From the NCBI GenBank assembly GCA_031550975.1, contig JAVBOC010000003.1, positions 97,689-161,688 of the forward strand: DNA of 64,000 nucleotides, written 5' to 3'. Positions within the stretch are counted from its first letter, which is position 1, and the number at the start of each line of letters is the position of its first letter. The DNA is from UBA947 sp031550975 (lineage in GTDB: Bacteria; Cyanobacteriota; Vampirovibrionia; Gastranaerophilales; Gastranaerophilaceae). The notes under the pieces were generated by a model. The model was not told where the DNA came from. It did no database searches and was given only the letters and a program-made list of their open reading frames with translations. Shown here one piece after another: positions 1 to 8,759 of this stretch. Made by a program: the position numbers and the translations under genes.

Positions 1-1094
1 GCACCCGTACAAGATGGAAGATTGTTGGGAATACCATAATAAGTACAATACCCGAGCAGCGCAAATGCCATGACTTCTTTAAAATTGTTGGAAATGCCAT
101 AATCCTCGTGCGTTTTTAGTTCAACACCTTCAGGCATGTAAATCTTTAAAAAGTTCATAAGTGTTGGATTGTAGGCTCCGCCGCCACCCACAACAACTTC
201 AATTGAGGAAGAAATCAGCGGATAAACGAAACGCTCATAAGCTGTGGCAATGGTCTTAGCAGTAAGCGCTGTTGCCGTTGCGATAATATCTTCCGGCTTC
301 TTAGGAGCAAATTTTAGAGCATTTTCAATGTATTGCGGTGAAAAATACTCTCTGCCTGTGGTTTTTGGCGGGTTTTTAAAATAATATTCATCCTGCATAA
401 GACAATCCAGCCAGCTTTCATCGACTTTCCCTGATTGCGCGATTTTGCCGTCTTCATCGTAAGATTTTCCAAAGAACTTGTTGACGCAATAGTCAATCAT
501 AATATTGCCTAAGCCTGTATCAAAACCAAAGGTCGGACAATCCGGTGACACGACTGTAACATTTGATATCCCGCCTATGTTTTGGATTAGAAAAGTTCTG
601 TTATATTTACTCCACCATTTCTCGTCAGCAAAACACACCAGGGGCGCTCCTTGGCCTCCTGCGGCTATATCAGATTCGCGGAAGTTGGAGATAGTCATGC
701 AGCCCGTTTCTTGGGCAATAATTGAGCTTTCGCCGATTTGGAGTGTGCTTTTTAGAGAAACTCCGTCGATTTTTTCGTCAAACGGATAGTGATAAATTGT
801 TTGACCATGACTTGCTATCATGTCAGGTTTTCCAAATTCTTCGATTAAAGTTTTTGCAGCATCTGCAAAGCATTTTCCAATAACGAAATTCATCTGGCAA
901 ACGTCTTTGATTGAAGCTTCACCCCTAAAAAGTTGAAAAATCTTTTCGCGTACATGCACCGGATATTTGAAATTTATTCCTTTAATAAGCTTGCATGACA
1001 AGTCAGGAAATACCTCGCAAAGTCCCGCATCAATTGAGTCGCAAGACGTGCCTGACATCAGTCCTATAATCTTTTTAGGTTCAAGTTCACTCAT
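1..1094 (-). CDS. anmK: Anhydro-N-acetylmuramic acid kinase, 3' end cut by the window edge
   Basis: The enzyme phosphorylates and opens 1,6-anhydro-MurNAc to give MurNAc-6-phosphate during peptidoglycan recycling in the cytoplasm. The N-terminus reads MSELEPKKIIGLMSGTSCDS, which holds the family ATP-binding motif GLMSGTS-D. Later motifs are ASHGQT, QIGE, QNIGGISN, FDTGLGN and VVVGGGGAYN. About 364 residues are visible against a usual 370-390, so only a short C-terminal piece is missing. The ATG has no Shine-Dalgarno sequence; TATTAT lies exactly six bases before it, so the mRNA is probably leaderless. Family assignment is firm. Confidence 0.93.
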   Translation of the reverse strand, partial: MSELEPKKIIGLMSGTSCDSIDAGLCEVFPDLSCKLIKGINFKYPVHVREKIFQLFRGEASIKDVCQMNFVIGKCFADAAKTLIEEFGKPDMIASHGQTIYHYPFDEKIDGVSLKSTLQIGESSIIAQETGCMTISNFRESDIAAGGQGAPLVCFADEKWWSKYNRTFLIQNIGGISNVTVVSPDCPTFGFDTGLGNIMIDYCVNKFFGKSYDEDGKIAQSGKVDESWLDCLMQDEYYFKNPPKTTGREYFSPQYIENALKFAPKKPEDIIATATALTAKTIATAYERFVYPLISSSIEVVVGGGGAYNPTLMNFLKIYMPEGVELKTHEDYGISNNFKEVMAFALLGYCTYYGIPNNLPSCTG

Positions 1095-1126
1095 TTAAAA
1101 ATAATAACATAAAAAGCATGCGCAAT

Positions 1127-1153
1127 AAAAAAGGCCTGCTAAATCAGCAGGCC
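1127..1153 (-). terminator. Intrinsic terminator, minus strand
   Basis: GGCCTGCT (1133-1140) pairs perfectly with AGCAGGCC (1146-1153) around a 5-base loop, and a run of T follows on the minus strand. It lies upstream of anmK, so it must end a separate transcript coming from the right. Confidence 0.75.
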
Positions 1154-1280
1154 AACTATTTCCCAAATCTCCCCAATTAAATCTTTCGTAAATCCTATAT
1201 CCCTAACTCTGACAGCCATTCAATGGTCTGTGATACCATCACCTCTTTTTCTTAACACTTAACTGCTTCAACTACCCGTT
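1127..1280 (-). ncRNA. Candidate small RNA or orphan leader upstream of anmK
   Basis: This roughly 150-nt stretch is bounded by a promoter-like pair and a strong intrinsic terminator on the same strand. Inside are small hairpins (GTGAT-GGT-ATCAC, and a CCATT/AATGG stem). The only start codon placed behind a purine-rich stretch opens a 14-codon frame (1239-1195, peptide MVSQTIEWLSELGI) whose Shine-Dalgarno-like GAGG is only two bases from the ATG. I do not recognise a known RNA family. The remaining intergenic sequence up to 1556 shows no gene. Confidence 0.35.
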
Positions 1281-1286
1281 AATACC

Positions 1287-1315
1287 AATGTAAATCCAAG
1301 TAACAATGTTGACAA
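1287..1315 (-). promoter_or_regulatory. Predicted sigma-70 promoter for a short minus-strand transcript
   Basis: On the minus strand TTGTCA (1315-1310) and TACATT (1292-1287) are 17 bases apart. Transcription would start near 1280 and run into the terminator at 1153-1127. No annotated gene lies between. Confidence 0.45.
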
Positions 1316-1556
1316 GTTAAGAATTTACAAAAAAGATTTACAATTGACCATGCCCCTAATAACCACCGAGTAAAATACAACTTCTTAAATCTTAATGAAG
1401 GAAACTTAATGAAATTACGTAAAATTTTGGGTCAAATTTGATTGACAAAATTTGGCTTTTATACATCTGGCATGCTCGCATAATATAACTCAGCGTTTTT
1501 TGCCCTTGTTTGAGTTAAATGCCTTATGTTAGAATAAGGTACTGGAATAGAATAGT

Positions 1557-2504
1557 ATGAAAAACTTTTTAAAGAATGAGAAAATTACATATAATTTAAT
1601 GTCGTTCACCGGTTTTAGATCGTTGATTCTCTTTTCGCTGCTTGTTGAAGGGCCGAAGTCTTATGAAGAAATTTGTGACCACTTGCGCAATCACCCATAT
1701 TTGAAAGAAGATATTTCAATTGACACTTTACGTGTTTATATAACCTCTCTTAAGCGCGCAGGATGTGATGTTAAAAGGATTCGTGAACCGGGCAACAAAA
1801 CATCAAAATATGTTATTTTATCTAACCCGTTTGAACTCAAAGTAACTTCTGAACAACTAAAAGCTATTGAGAAGGTTTACAAGAATGTTATTAAGAACGC
1901 TGACATTGATGAGCTTGTCGTAATAGAAACCTTCTTGAGAAAGCTCATTAAATACGTCGAGAATGACGATTTGAAGTCGGCTTTAGAAAATAATTCAGCG
2001 TTAAAAGGCATCAGTGTCGATCTTGTTCGTTCTCTTATTGATTGCGCCGAGAAAAAGCAGCAGATTGTAATTTCTTATCACTCACCAAATTCCACAGACA
2101 GAGATATTGAGGTTTTAGCTGATAAGGTTTGTTATACAAACGGCAAATTATATCTATATGGTACCGGCTCAAATTACAACAAATATGGCAGCTTCTTAGT
2201 GCAGAGAATACGTGAACTAAAAGCAATCCGCTCTGAAACAACTATCGTTGCTGCCCCTCAAACAATAACCGTGCAGTATGAAGTCAAAACAGATAAATTT
2301 GAACCCGGTGAGGATGAAAAACTTATCAGCCACAACGAGGATATTACCGTTGTTGAAGTTACAGCTTCTGACGAATTCAGACTAAGACAAAGGCTTCTTT
2401 CTCTCGGACCTGATTGCAAGATATTAGCACCGGAGAGCTTCAGACAGGAATTTTTGGCTTCTTTGAAAGAAATGAAAGCGGGGTATGATGCCGCGGCCAT
2501 TTAG
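1557..2504 (+). CDS. WYL-domain-type transcriptional regulator (first of a pair)
   Basis: A 315-residue protein with an N-terminal winged-helix-like region (about residues 15-90, including FRSLILFSLLVEGPKSYEEI and DTLRVYITSLKRAG) and a central WYL-like region (about 165-230). In the latter, LYLYGTGS followed by FLVQRIRELKAI matches the family pattern of a short motif plus an R-x-R-I segment. The C-terminal part resembles the WCX extension. WYL proteins are usually DNA-binding regulators that sense ligands or nucleic acids; the target here is unknown. The next gene overlaps it by 20 bases and has the same architecture, so they are probably co-translated and may act as a heteromer. Confidence 0.65.
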   Translation: MKNFLKNEKITYNLMSFTGFRSLILFSLLVEGPKSYEEICDHLRNHPYLKEDISIDTLRVYITSLKRAGCDVKRIREPGNKTSKYVILSNPFELKVTSEQLKAIEKVYKNVIKNADIDELVVIETFLRKLIKYVENDDLKSALENNSALKGISVDLVRSLIDCAEKKQQIVISYHSPNSTDRDIEVLADKVCYTNGKLYLYGTGSNYNKYGSFLVQRIRELKAIRSETTIVAAPQTITVQYEVKTDKFEPGEDEKLISHNEDITVVEVTASDEFRLRQRLLSLGPDCKILAPESFRQEFLASLKEMKAGYDAAAI

Positions 2505-3411
2505 CAAAAAATATAACGATTCATGTATACTTTTGTTTGATTTTCTTAAACTGCTTACAGATGGCAACGCTACTTATGAAAACGTACTGGAGCTTTTCAC
2601 ACGCAGTTCCAGCAATGACAAATCAAACCCGCACGTAACACTTAACAAATACATGAATACTCTAAAGATATTCGGGATTAAGGTCAAAAAAGACAATGGA
2701 CATTATTCGCTATTAAGCTGTCCTTGTAAAATCGATCTTAATGCAGATGATTTGGCGGCAATCAATTTATTAAAGGGTTCATCAAAGGTATTGCCAACCG
2801 GGAAAACTAAAGAACAGTTTGAAAATTTTATTGAAGCTCTAGAAATCAGATACAGCGAGAACACAACTAAAATTGCAGATTCTCATGAGTTTTCAAAGGC
2901 TTTCTCACTGTATTCTGCTGAATTGAGTGAACAAATCAAACGATGCGAACAATATTGTCAGGACAAGTTTAAACTTAATATTAAATACTTGAACAAGAAA
3001 AATATTGAGGAGCAACTTTCAATGTGTTCGCCGGTCGAGGTTAAATACCATAAACGCAAGATTTGTTTGAGCGTTTATCCTGACAAAGGCCATGCATTAA
3101 AGGAAATTCCATTGGAGTGCATTAAACATGTCGAGCAGCTTCCTGCAGCTGTAACAACTCATCCGCAAACCATGACAGTTGTTTATAAACTTAAAGGCAA
3201 ATTAATAAAGAACTATCAGCTGCGCGAATGGGAAACTTCAAACGGACTTGATGAAAATGGTTATTTAACAGTAATTAACAGAAACGAAGATTTTGATGTA
3301 TTGCTAAAAAGGTTACTCCGATATGGTGAGCTTTGCGAAATAAAATCTCCGCAATCACTTAAACGCCAGATGATTGAACTTATTGAAAAAACTATTGCTA
3401 AATATGACTAA
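2485..3411 (+). CDS. WYL-domain-type regulator (second of a pair), divergent paralogue
   Basis: A 308-residue protein starting inside the end of the previous gene (overlap of 20 bases; the start is one of two adjacent ATGs). It repeats the layout of its neighbour: an N-terminal HTH-like part (FLKLLTDGNATYENVLELF), a middle alpha region, and a C-terminal beta region with PVEVKYHKRKICLSVYP followed by IPLECIKHVEQLP. The WYL residues are poorly kept, so ligand binding may have changed or been lost. Gene order suggests co-expression with the preceding gene and possibly with dnaE, which starts 63 bases downstream but has its own -10 hexamer. Confidence 0.55.
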   Translation: MMPRPFSKKYNDSCILLFDFLKLLTDGNATYENVLELFTRSSSNDKSNPHVTLNKYMNTLKIFGIKVKKDNGHYSLLSCPCKIDLNADDLAAINLLKGSSKVLPTGKTKEQFENFIEALEIRYSENTTKIADSHEFSKAFSLYSAELSEQIKRCEQYCQDKFKLNIKYLNKKNIEEQLSMCSPVEVKYHKRKICLSVYPDKGHALKEIPLECIKHVEQLPAAVTTHPQTMTVVYKLKGKLIKNYQLREWETSNGLDENGYLTVINRNEDFDVLLKRLLRYGELCEIKSPQSLKRQMIELIEKTIAKYD

Positions 3412-3474
3412 CTTTTGTAAATAAAGAAATCATTATAAGTGCTTTAGTTTTCTATTTATATTACAATTTTCATT

Positions 3475-6400
3475 ATGAAAACGGGTATGAAGTATGTTCC
3501 TCTGCACGTACACAGTGAGTATTCGCTGCTGGATGGTGCAATCAGGATTAAGGAGATGTGTGAGTTTGCGAAAGCAAACAATATGCCTGCGGTTGCGATT
3601 ACTGACCACGGGGTAATGTATAGTGCTGTCGAATTTTACCGTACTGCAAAAGAAGCCGGTGTTCAACCGATTATTGGTTGTGAGTTTTATGTCCATGACA
3701 AAGAACTCACCCACAAAGAGCAGCACGACAACCCGCTCTATCACCTTGTGCTGCTGGCTAAAGACAAGGCGGGTTACAGCAACCTCATCAAACTGGTTTC
3801 TATCGCACATTGCGAAGGAATGTATTACAAGCCGCGGATAAATTTTGACTTGTTAAAGGAAAACCATGAAGGTTTGATTTGCCTGAGCGCTTGTCTTGGC
3901 GGGGAGGTTCTGCAAAATCTATTAAAAAACAACTATGAAGGCGCCAAAAAATGCGCGACAACTTATAAAGAATTATTTGGAGAAGACTATTATATCGAAC
4001 TTCAAGACCACGGGTTAGACGAACAAAAACGCACAAACCCTGAATTAATCAGGCTTGCCAAAGATCTCGGCATTAAAATGGTTATTACAAACGACTCACA
4101 CTATTTGATGAAAGAAGACGCAGATTGGCACGATACTTTGCTTTGTCTTCAAACAAACGCGCTCAAAAACGATCAGTTTAGATTTCATTTTCCTAACAAC
4201 GAATTTTATCTAAAAACTCCGCCGCAGCTGCGTGAATCGTTTAGCTGGATGGAAGAAGACCTCTTTAATGAGTGCATCCAAAACACTGTTGATATCGCGG
4301 GCAAATGTCATTTTATACTGGAAATGGGCAATGCGCCTTTGCCAAATTATGAAGTTCCATCAGGACATACAACTGAGAGCTATCTTGATTTAAAAGTCCG
4401 TGAGGGACTTAAAAAACGCTACGCAGAAATCACACCGGAGATTGAAGAACGCGTCCGATATGAACTCGGGATCATTGAACAGATGGGTTTTTCATCTTAC
4501 TTCTTGATTACGTGGGACTTTATTGATTATGCCAGACAAAACGATATCCCTGTAGGACCCGGAAGGGGTTCGGCAGCAGGTAGTGTTATCGCGTACGCAC
4601 TCGGAATCACAAACATCGACCCGTTACACCACAACCTACTCTTTGAACGTTTCTTGAACCCAGAAAGATACTCTATGCCCGACGTCGATATTGACTTTTG
4701 TATCGACCGCCGCGGGGAGGTAATTGATTACGTTGCGAAAAAATACGGCGAGGACAGAGTTTGCCAGATTATCACTTTTGGAACCTATGCCGCTAAGGCT
4801 GCACTAAAAGGGGTTGCGCGAGTTTTTGATATCCCGTTTGCGCGAAGCAACCAGCTCTCGGCGCTTATCCCAAATGAGCCCAAGGCTTCAATTGATGATG
4901 CGCTAAAACCCGGGATGGAATTAAAAGCGCTTTATGACAATGATGAAGAAGTTCATAAACTTGTTGATATGGCAAAAGCAATCGAGGGGATTAGAAATAA
5001 CGTTGGCACACACGCTGCAGGGGTTATAATCTCTCACAGACCTTTAAATGAACTTGTCCCTGTTCAGCCTTCAAAAGACGGGATTATCGTTACAGAATAC
5101 GCTATGTCTGACTTAGAAAAACTCGGACTGCTCAAGATGGACTTTTTGGGTCTGCGAAACCTTACAATCATTCATAACACAATGAAACTAATCAAGGAGC
5201 GTAAGGGGATTGAGTTTGATATCGATAAAATTCCGCTTGATGATAAAAAGACTTATGAGATGCTTGCGCGCGGAGAAACCGACGGGGTTTTCCAGCTTGA
5301 ATCGTCAGGGATGAAATCGCTCGTAAAAAGTCTGCGCCCTGACGTTTTTGAAGACATTGGTGCGCTTGTGGCGCTCTTTAGACCGGGGCCGTTGGGCGCC
5401 GGGATGGTTGAGGATTTCGTGGAGCGTAAACACGGCAGAAGGTCTGTTACATATCCGCACGACAGCTTGATTCCGGTTCTAAAAGACACCTACGGAACAA
5501 TTGTTTATCAAGAACAAATCATGCAGATTTTCCAGATTTTGGCGGGCTACACGCTCGGTCAAGCGGACATGGTGCGCCGTATGATGGGTAAGAAAAAAAT
5601 TGAAGAAATGGCGCAGCAAAAAGATAAATTTGTCGAAGGTGCAGCGCGCAACGGCATGCACACAAAAGACGCGGTGACGCTCTTTGAACAAATCGAAAAA
5701 TTCGCGGAATACTGCTTTAACCGTTCTCACTCAGCGGCTTACGCGTTTGTTGCTTACCAGACAGCTTATTTAAAATGCAACTATCCTGTTGAATACCTCG
5801 CGTCACTTTTAACAAGCGTTTCAGGCAACCAAGACAGCACAAGCGTTTATATCGAAGACGCTCAAAAAATGGACATCAAAGTTCTTCCGCCTGATATCAA
5901 CAAGTCTTTTGCAGCCTTCACACCCGACGGAAACGACATTTTATTCGGCTTAACTTCCATCAAACAAGTCGGCGAAGTCGTGGTCGAGAGCATAATCAAA
6001 GAACGCGAAGAAAACGGCGAGTTCAAATCAATTTATGATTTCTGCAAACGCGTTGACTCGAAATGTTCTAATAAAAGAGTTTTAGAGGGCTTAATTAAAT
6101 CTGGCGCGTTCGACAGTGTCGAAAAAAGCCGCAAACAGTTGATGGAAAACATTGAATATATTACAGCCACCGCTCAACGCGAAAACCAGGCAAAAGCTCT
6201 CGGGCAGGGCAGCCTTTTTGCCGGGATGGAAGACGATGCGGGCGTGGGCTTTAATGAGTTTCAACTAGCCGGCAGCGACGAAGAATACGACACTCGCACC
6301 ATACAAAATTTCGAAAAAGAATTTTTGGGATTCTATGTCTCGAGCCACCCGTTATCAACGATTCGCGACAAACTGCCATATCTTATGACACACAAAATCA

Positions 6401-6960
6401 TTGAGATTCCGGGGCTTGCTAACGACAAACTTGTTACAATTTGCGGACTGGTTACGGCTGTAAAACAAATTCCAACTAAAAAAGACCCGACAAAATTTAT
6501 CAGATTCACAACTATCGAGGATTTGAGCGGCAAGATTGAAACGATTTGCTTTAACGGCAAAATCGCCGAATTTGCACCCCTTCTTGATAACGAACAACGC
6601 GTAATTGTTTCGGGCAAAGTCAACCGCAGAAGCGACGACGAACCGCCTTCAATTATCGTTGACAATGTTCGTACGGTCGACAATTGCAACCTTTTTAACC
6701 TGCAATTATCAGAAGAACTTGCATTTGAGGAACTTGTTTTACTCAAAAATATGCTGGTTGAAACTCCGGGTTCTGACCCTGTAACCATTGAGATGAAAGA
6801 ATCCGGCGAAAAGGTCCTGACAGGTTCTGCGTTTTGGGTAAACTCATCAAACGACCTTGTAAACCGTCTAAAAGCAAGATTTGGCGACCGAGTAACCATC
6901 AACATTAATTCAATGGACGACACTTCTTTAACAAGAGAACCCGTTGCCACAGCTAGCTAA
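3475..6960 (+). CDS. dnaE: DNA polymerase III subunit alpha
   Basis: The replicative polymerase catalytic subunit, 1161 residues, the usual size. The PHP domain opens with HVHSEYSLLDGA (about 11-22). GPGRGSAAGSVIAYALGIT (about 361-379) and PDVDIDF (about 402-408) carry the palm motifs and catalytic aspartates. GTHAAGVIIS and HSAAYAFVAYQTAYLK follow in the fingers region. An OB-fold is seen at about 985-1065 (LVTICGLVTAVKQIP), with a tau-binding-like C-terminus. TACAAT lies seven bases before the ATG and no Shine-Dalgarno sequence is present, so the mRNA may be leaderless. The protein is of the DnaE1 type, without the exonuclease insertion of PolC. Confidence 0.97.
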   Translation: MKTGMKYVPLHVHSEYSLLDGAIRIKEMCEFAKANNMPAVAITDHGVMYSAVEFYRTAKEAGVQPIIGCEFYVHDKELTHKEQHDNPLYHLVLLAKDKAGYSNLIKLVSIAHCEGMYYKPRINFDLLKENHEGLICLSACLGGEVLQNLLKNNYEGAKKCATTYKELFGEDYYIELQDHGLDEQKRTNPELIRLAKDLGIKMVITNDSHYLMKEDADWHDTLLCLQTNALKNDQFRFHFPNNEFYLKTPPQLRESFSWMEEDLFNECIQNTVDIAGKCHFILEMGNAPLPNYEVPSGHTTESYLDLKVREGLKKRYAEITPEIEERVRYELGIIEQMGFSSYFLITWDFIDYARQNDIPVGPGRGSAAGSVIAYALGITNIDPLHHNLLFERFLNPERYSMPDVDIDFCIDRRGEVIDYVAKKYGEDRVCQIITFGTYAAKAALKGVARVFDIPFARSNQLSALIPNEPKASIDDALKPGMELKALYDNDEEVHKLVDMAKAIEGIRNNVGTHAAGVIISHRPLNELVPVQPSKDGIIVTEYAMSDLEKLGLLKMDFLGLRNLTIIHNTMKLIKERKGIEFDIDKIPLDDKKTYEMLARGETDGVFQLESSGMKSLVKSLRPDVFEDIGALVALFRPGPLGAGMVEDFVERKHGRRSVTYPHDSLIPVLKDTYGTIVYQEQIMQIFQILAGYTLGQADMVRRMMGKKKIEEMAQQKDKFVEGAARNGMHTKDAVTLFEQIEKFAEYCFNRSHSAAYAFVAYQTAYLKCNYPVEYLASLLTSVSGNQDSTSVYIEDAQKMDIKVLPPDINKSFAAFTPDGNDILFGLTSIKQVGEVVVESIIKEREENGEFKSIYDFCKRVDSKCSNKRVLEGLIKSGAFDSVEKSRKQLMENIEYITATAQRENQAKALGQGSLFAGMEDDAGVGFNEFQLAGSDEEYDTRTIQNFEKEFLGFYVSSHPLSTIRDKLPYLMTHKIIEIPGLANDKLVTICGLVTAVKQIPTKKDPTKFIRFTTIEDLSGKIETICFNGKIAEFAPLLDNEQRVIVSGKVNRRSDDEPPSIIVDNVRTVDNCNLFNLQLSEELAFEELVLLKNMLVETPGSDPVTIEMKESGEKVLTGSAFWVNSSNDLVNRLKARFGDRVTININSMDDTSLTREPVATAS

Positions 6961-6967
6961 CGGATGG

Positions 6968-6996
6968 TTGTAAATAATTTATGTTCTTGTTATAAT
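6968..6996 (+). promoter_or_regulatory. Promoter of gpmI
   Basis: TTGTAA (6968-6973) and TATAAT (6991-6996) are exactly 17 bases apart. The first in-frame ATG of gpmI lies six bases after the -10 hexamer, where the transcript itself would begin. This fixes the start of gpmI at 7003 and predicts a leaderless mRNA. Confidence 0.75.
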
Positions 6997-7002
6997 CGCC
7001 CA

Positions 7003-8703
7003 ATGGAAAGCGTGAGCCGGTGTGAGCCGGTGTTGGCTTGCGAGAGCAAGACAAACAGGGCGAACACAACGAAGCAACGTAAGAGTTTGCTTCGCAAACT
7101 CCACAGGAGCAAAAAGCGTGAGCCCATGCGAGCGCTAGCCGATACACGGCGAAGGGATAGGACACTGACACACAGAGTATTATTATGTATTATGGACGGC
7201 TGGGGAATCAGCGCGTCACACCCGGAATATGATGCAACAAAACTGGCGAACCCAACTCATATCAACAAACTTGAGAGCGAAGAAAAGTTTACCCAAATCC
7301 ACGCAGACGGCGAATATGTCGGGCTTCCTGACGGACAAATGGGAAACAGCGAAGTCGGACACTTGAACCTCGGCGCCGGCAGAATTGTTTATCAGGATTT
7401 ATCAAGAATCAACAACGCGATTAAGTCGGGCGAATTCTATAAGAACGAAGCTTTCTTAAACGCAATCGCTCACGCAAAAAAGAACGATTCCGCGCTCCAT
7501 ATTTACGGACTTGTTTCTAAAGGCGGCGTTCACTCCTCATTAGAGCATTTACAAGCATTGATTAAACTTGCGGCAGACAGCGGGCTAAAAAAAGTCTATG
7601 TCCACGCGTTTTTAGACGGCCGTGACACCCCGCCGCAAAGCGCCTGTGAATACTTAGCGCCGATTGAAGAAGAATTAAAAAAATACAACTTACCACCAAT
7701 AGCAACGGTTTCAGGCAGATATTATGTAATGGATCGTGACAATCGTTGGGACAGGGTTGAAAAAGGCTACAACGCTTTGATTTTGGGCGAAGGCGAAAAC
7801 GCGTCATCAGCTTGTGAAGCCGTACAAAAGTCTTATGCTAAGGGTGAAAACGATGAGTTTGTATTGCCAACAATAATTGGCGGGGAAGAAACCAGAATTC
7901 GTGATAACGATGCGGTGATTTTCTTTAACTACCGCCCTGATCGTGCACGCGAAATCTCTAAAGCAGTTATGTTTAAAGATTTTGACGGATTTGAACGTAA
8001 GGCTGTAAGAAAAAATCTTTACTATGTAACTATGACAAATTACGACGACACATTTGATTTTCCAATCGCCTTCGGCAAAGAAAAAATGGTAAACATCTTG
8101 GGAGACGTCTTGGAAGCAAACGGAATCAAACAATTCCGCACCGCTGAAACTGAAAAATATGCACACGTAACTTTCTTTTTTAACGGCGGGGTTGAAGAAC
8201 CTCAACCGCACGAAACACGTGTATTGGTGCCTTCGCCGAAAGTCGCGACTTATGACATGCAGCCGGAAATGAGCGCTCGCCAGGTTTGCGAAAAAGTGCT
8301 AGGCGCGATTGACGACACTCAATATGATTTCATCTTGGTAAACTTCGCTAACCCTGATATGGTAGGCCACACAGGTGTTCTTGAAGCAGCAGTCGCAGCA
8401 GACAAAGTTGTTGACGAATGTGTGGGCAAAATCGCTGACGCTTGCAAAGCACACGGAATCACAATGTTATTAACAGCAGACCACGGAAACTCGGAAGTTA
8501 TGGTTGATTACAAAACCGGCGAACCTTTCACTGCGCACACCACAAACCCTGTTCCGTTTGTGATGATTAACGCACAGGGCGAGTTCAAAAACGCACAATT
8601 ACGCAACGACGGTGCGCTATGCAATATAGCACCAACCGTTTTGCAGTTGTTAGATATAAAAATCCCACAAGAAATGTCTTGCGGATCTATGCTGAAGGGG
8701 TAA
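7003..8703 (+). CDS. gpmI: 2,3-bisphosphoglycerate-independent phosphoglycerate mutase with an inserted N-terminal extension
   Basis: Converts 3-phosphoglycerate to 2-phosphoglycerate in glycolysis using two metal ions. Core motifs are VLLCIMDGWG, PDGQMGNSEVGHLNLGAGR (phospho-serine loop), HAFLDGRDTPP, SGRYYVMDRDNRWDR, FFNYRPDRARE and LLTADHGNSEVM. The family core of about 510 residues begins at HRVLLCIMDGWG. The promoter puts the start at 7003, giving 566 residues and an extension of about 55, rich in Arg, Lys and Ser, encoded by repeat-like DNA. Later starts (ATG at 7126 or CTG at 7165) are possible but lie well inside the transcript. Function is certain; the N-terminus is not. Confidence 0.93.
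   Translation: MESVSRCEPVLACESKTNRANTTKQRKSLLRKLHRSKKREPMRALADTRRRDRTLTHRVLLCIMDGWGISASHPEYDATKLANPTHINKLESEEKFTQIHADGEYVGLPDGQMGNSEVGHLNLGAGRIVYQDLSRINNAIKSGEFYKNEAFLNAIAHAKKNDSALHIYGLVSKGGVHSSLEHLQALIKLAADSGLKKVYVHAFLDGRDTPPQSACEYLAPIEEELKKYNLPPIATVSGRYYVMDRDNRWDRVEKGYNALILGEGENASSACEAVQKSYAKGENDEFVLPTIIGGEETRIRDNDAVIFFNYRPDRAREISKAVMFKDFDGFERKAVRKNLYYVTMTNYDDTFDFPIAFGKEKMVNILGDVLEANGIKQFRTAETEKYAHVTFFFNGGVEEPQPHETRVLVPSPKVATYDMQPEMSARQVCEKVLGAIDDTQYDFILVNFANPDMVGHTGVLEAAVAADKVVDECVGKIADACKAHGITMLLTADHGNSEVMVDYKTGEPFTAHTTNPVPFVMINAQGEFKNAQLRNDGALCNIAPTVLQLLDIKIPQEMSCGSMLKG
7006..7170 (+). repeat. Repeat-derived insertion inside the 5' end of gpmI
   Basis: This segment has a base composition unlike the neighbouring coding sequence and holds repeats: AAAGCGTGAGCC occurs at both ends (near 7008 and 7113), GTGAGCCGGT is doubled at the left, and GAGTTTGC-TTC-GCAAACTC forms a hairpin. 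It keeps the gpmI frame open. It appears to be a mobile intergenic palindrome that landed just after the start codon. Exact borders are uncertain. Confidence 0.5.
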
Positions 8704-8708
8704 ATATT

Positions 8709-8759
8709 ATGGGTGGATTAAGAAAGTCCAATATTGACGGAATAGGGAAACACGATTGA
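8709..8759 (+). CDS. Possible 16-codon leader peptide coupled to the SNF2 gene
   Basis: An ATG six bases after the gpmI stop opens the frame MGGLRKSNIDGIGKHD, ending in TGA at 8757-8759. That stop overlaps the TTG start of the following helicase gene (8756-8758). The arrangement would let terminating ribosomes restart on the TTG. There is no homology evidence, so this may be only a chance frame. Confidence 0.3.
   Translation: MGGLRKSNIDGIGKHD

Noticed and set aside
6333..6950. A 205-codon minus-strand frame inside dnaE
   Set aside because: It lies wholly opposite the conserved OB-fold and C-terminus of dnaE and shows no recognisable motif or ribosome site.
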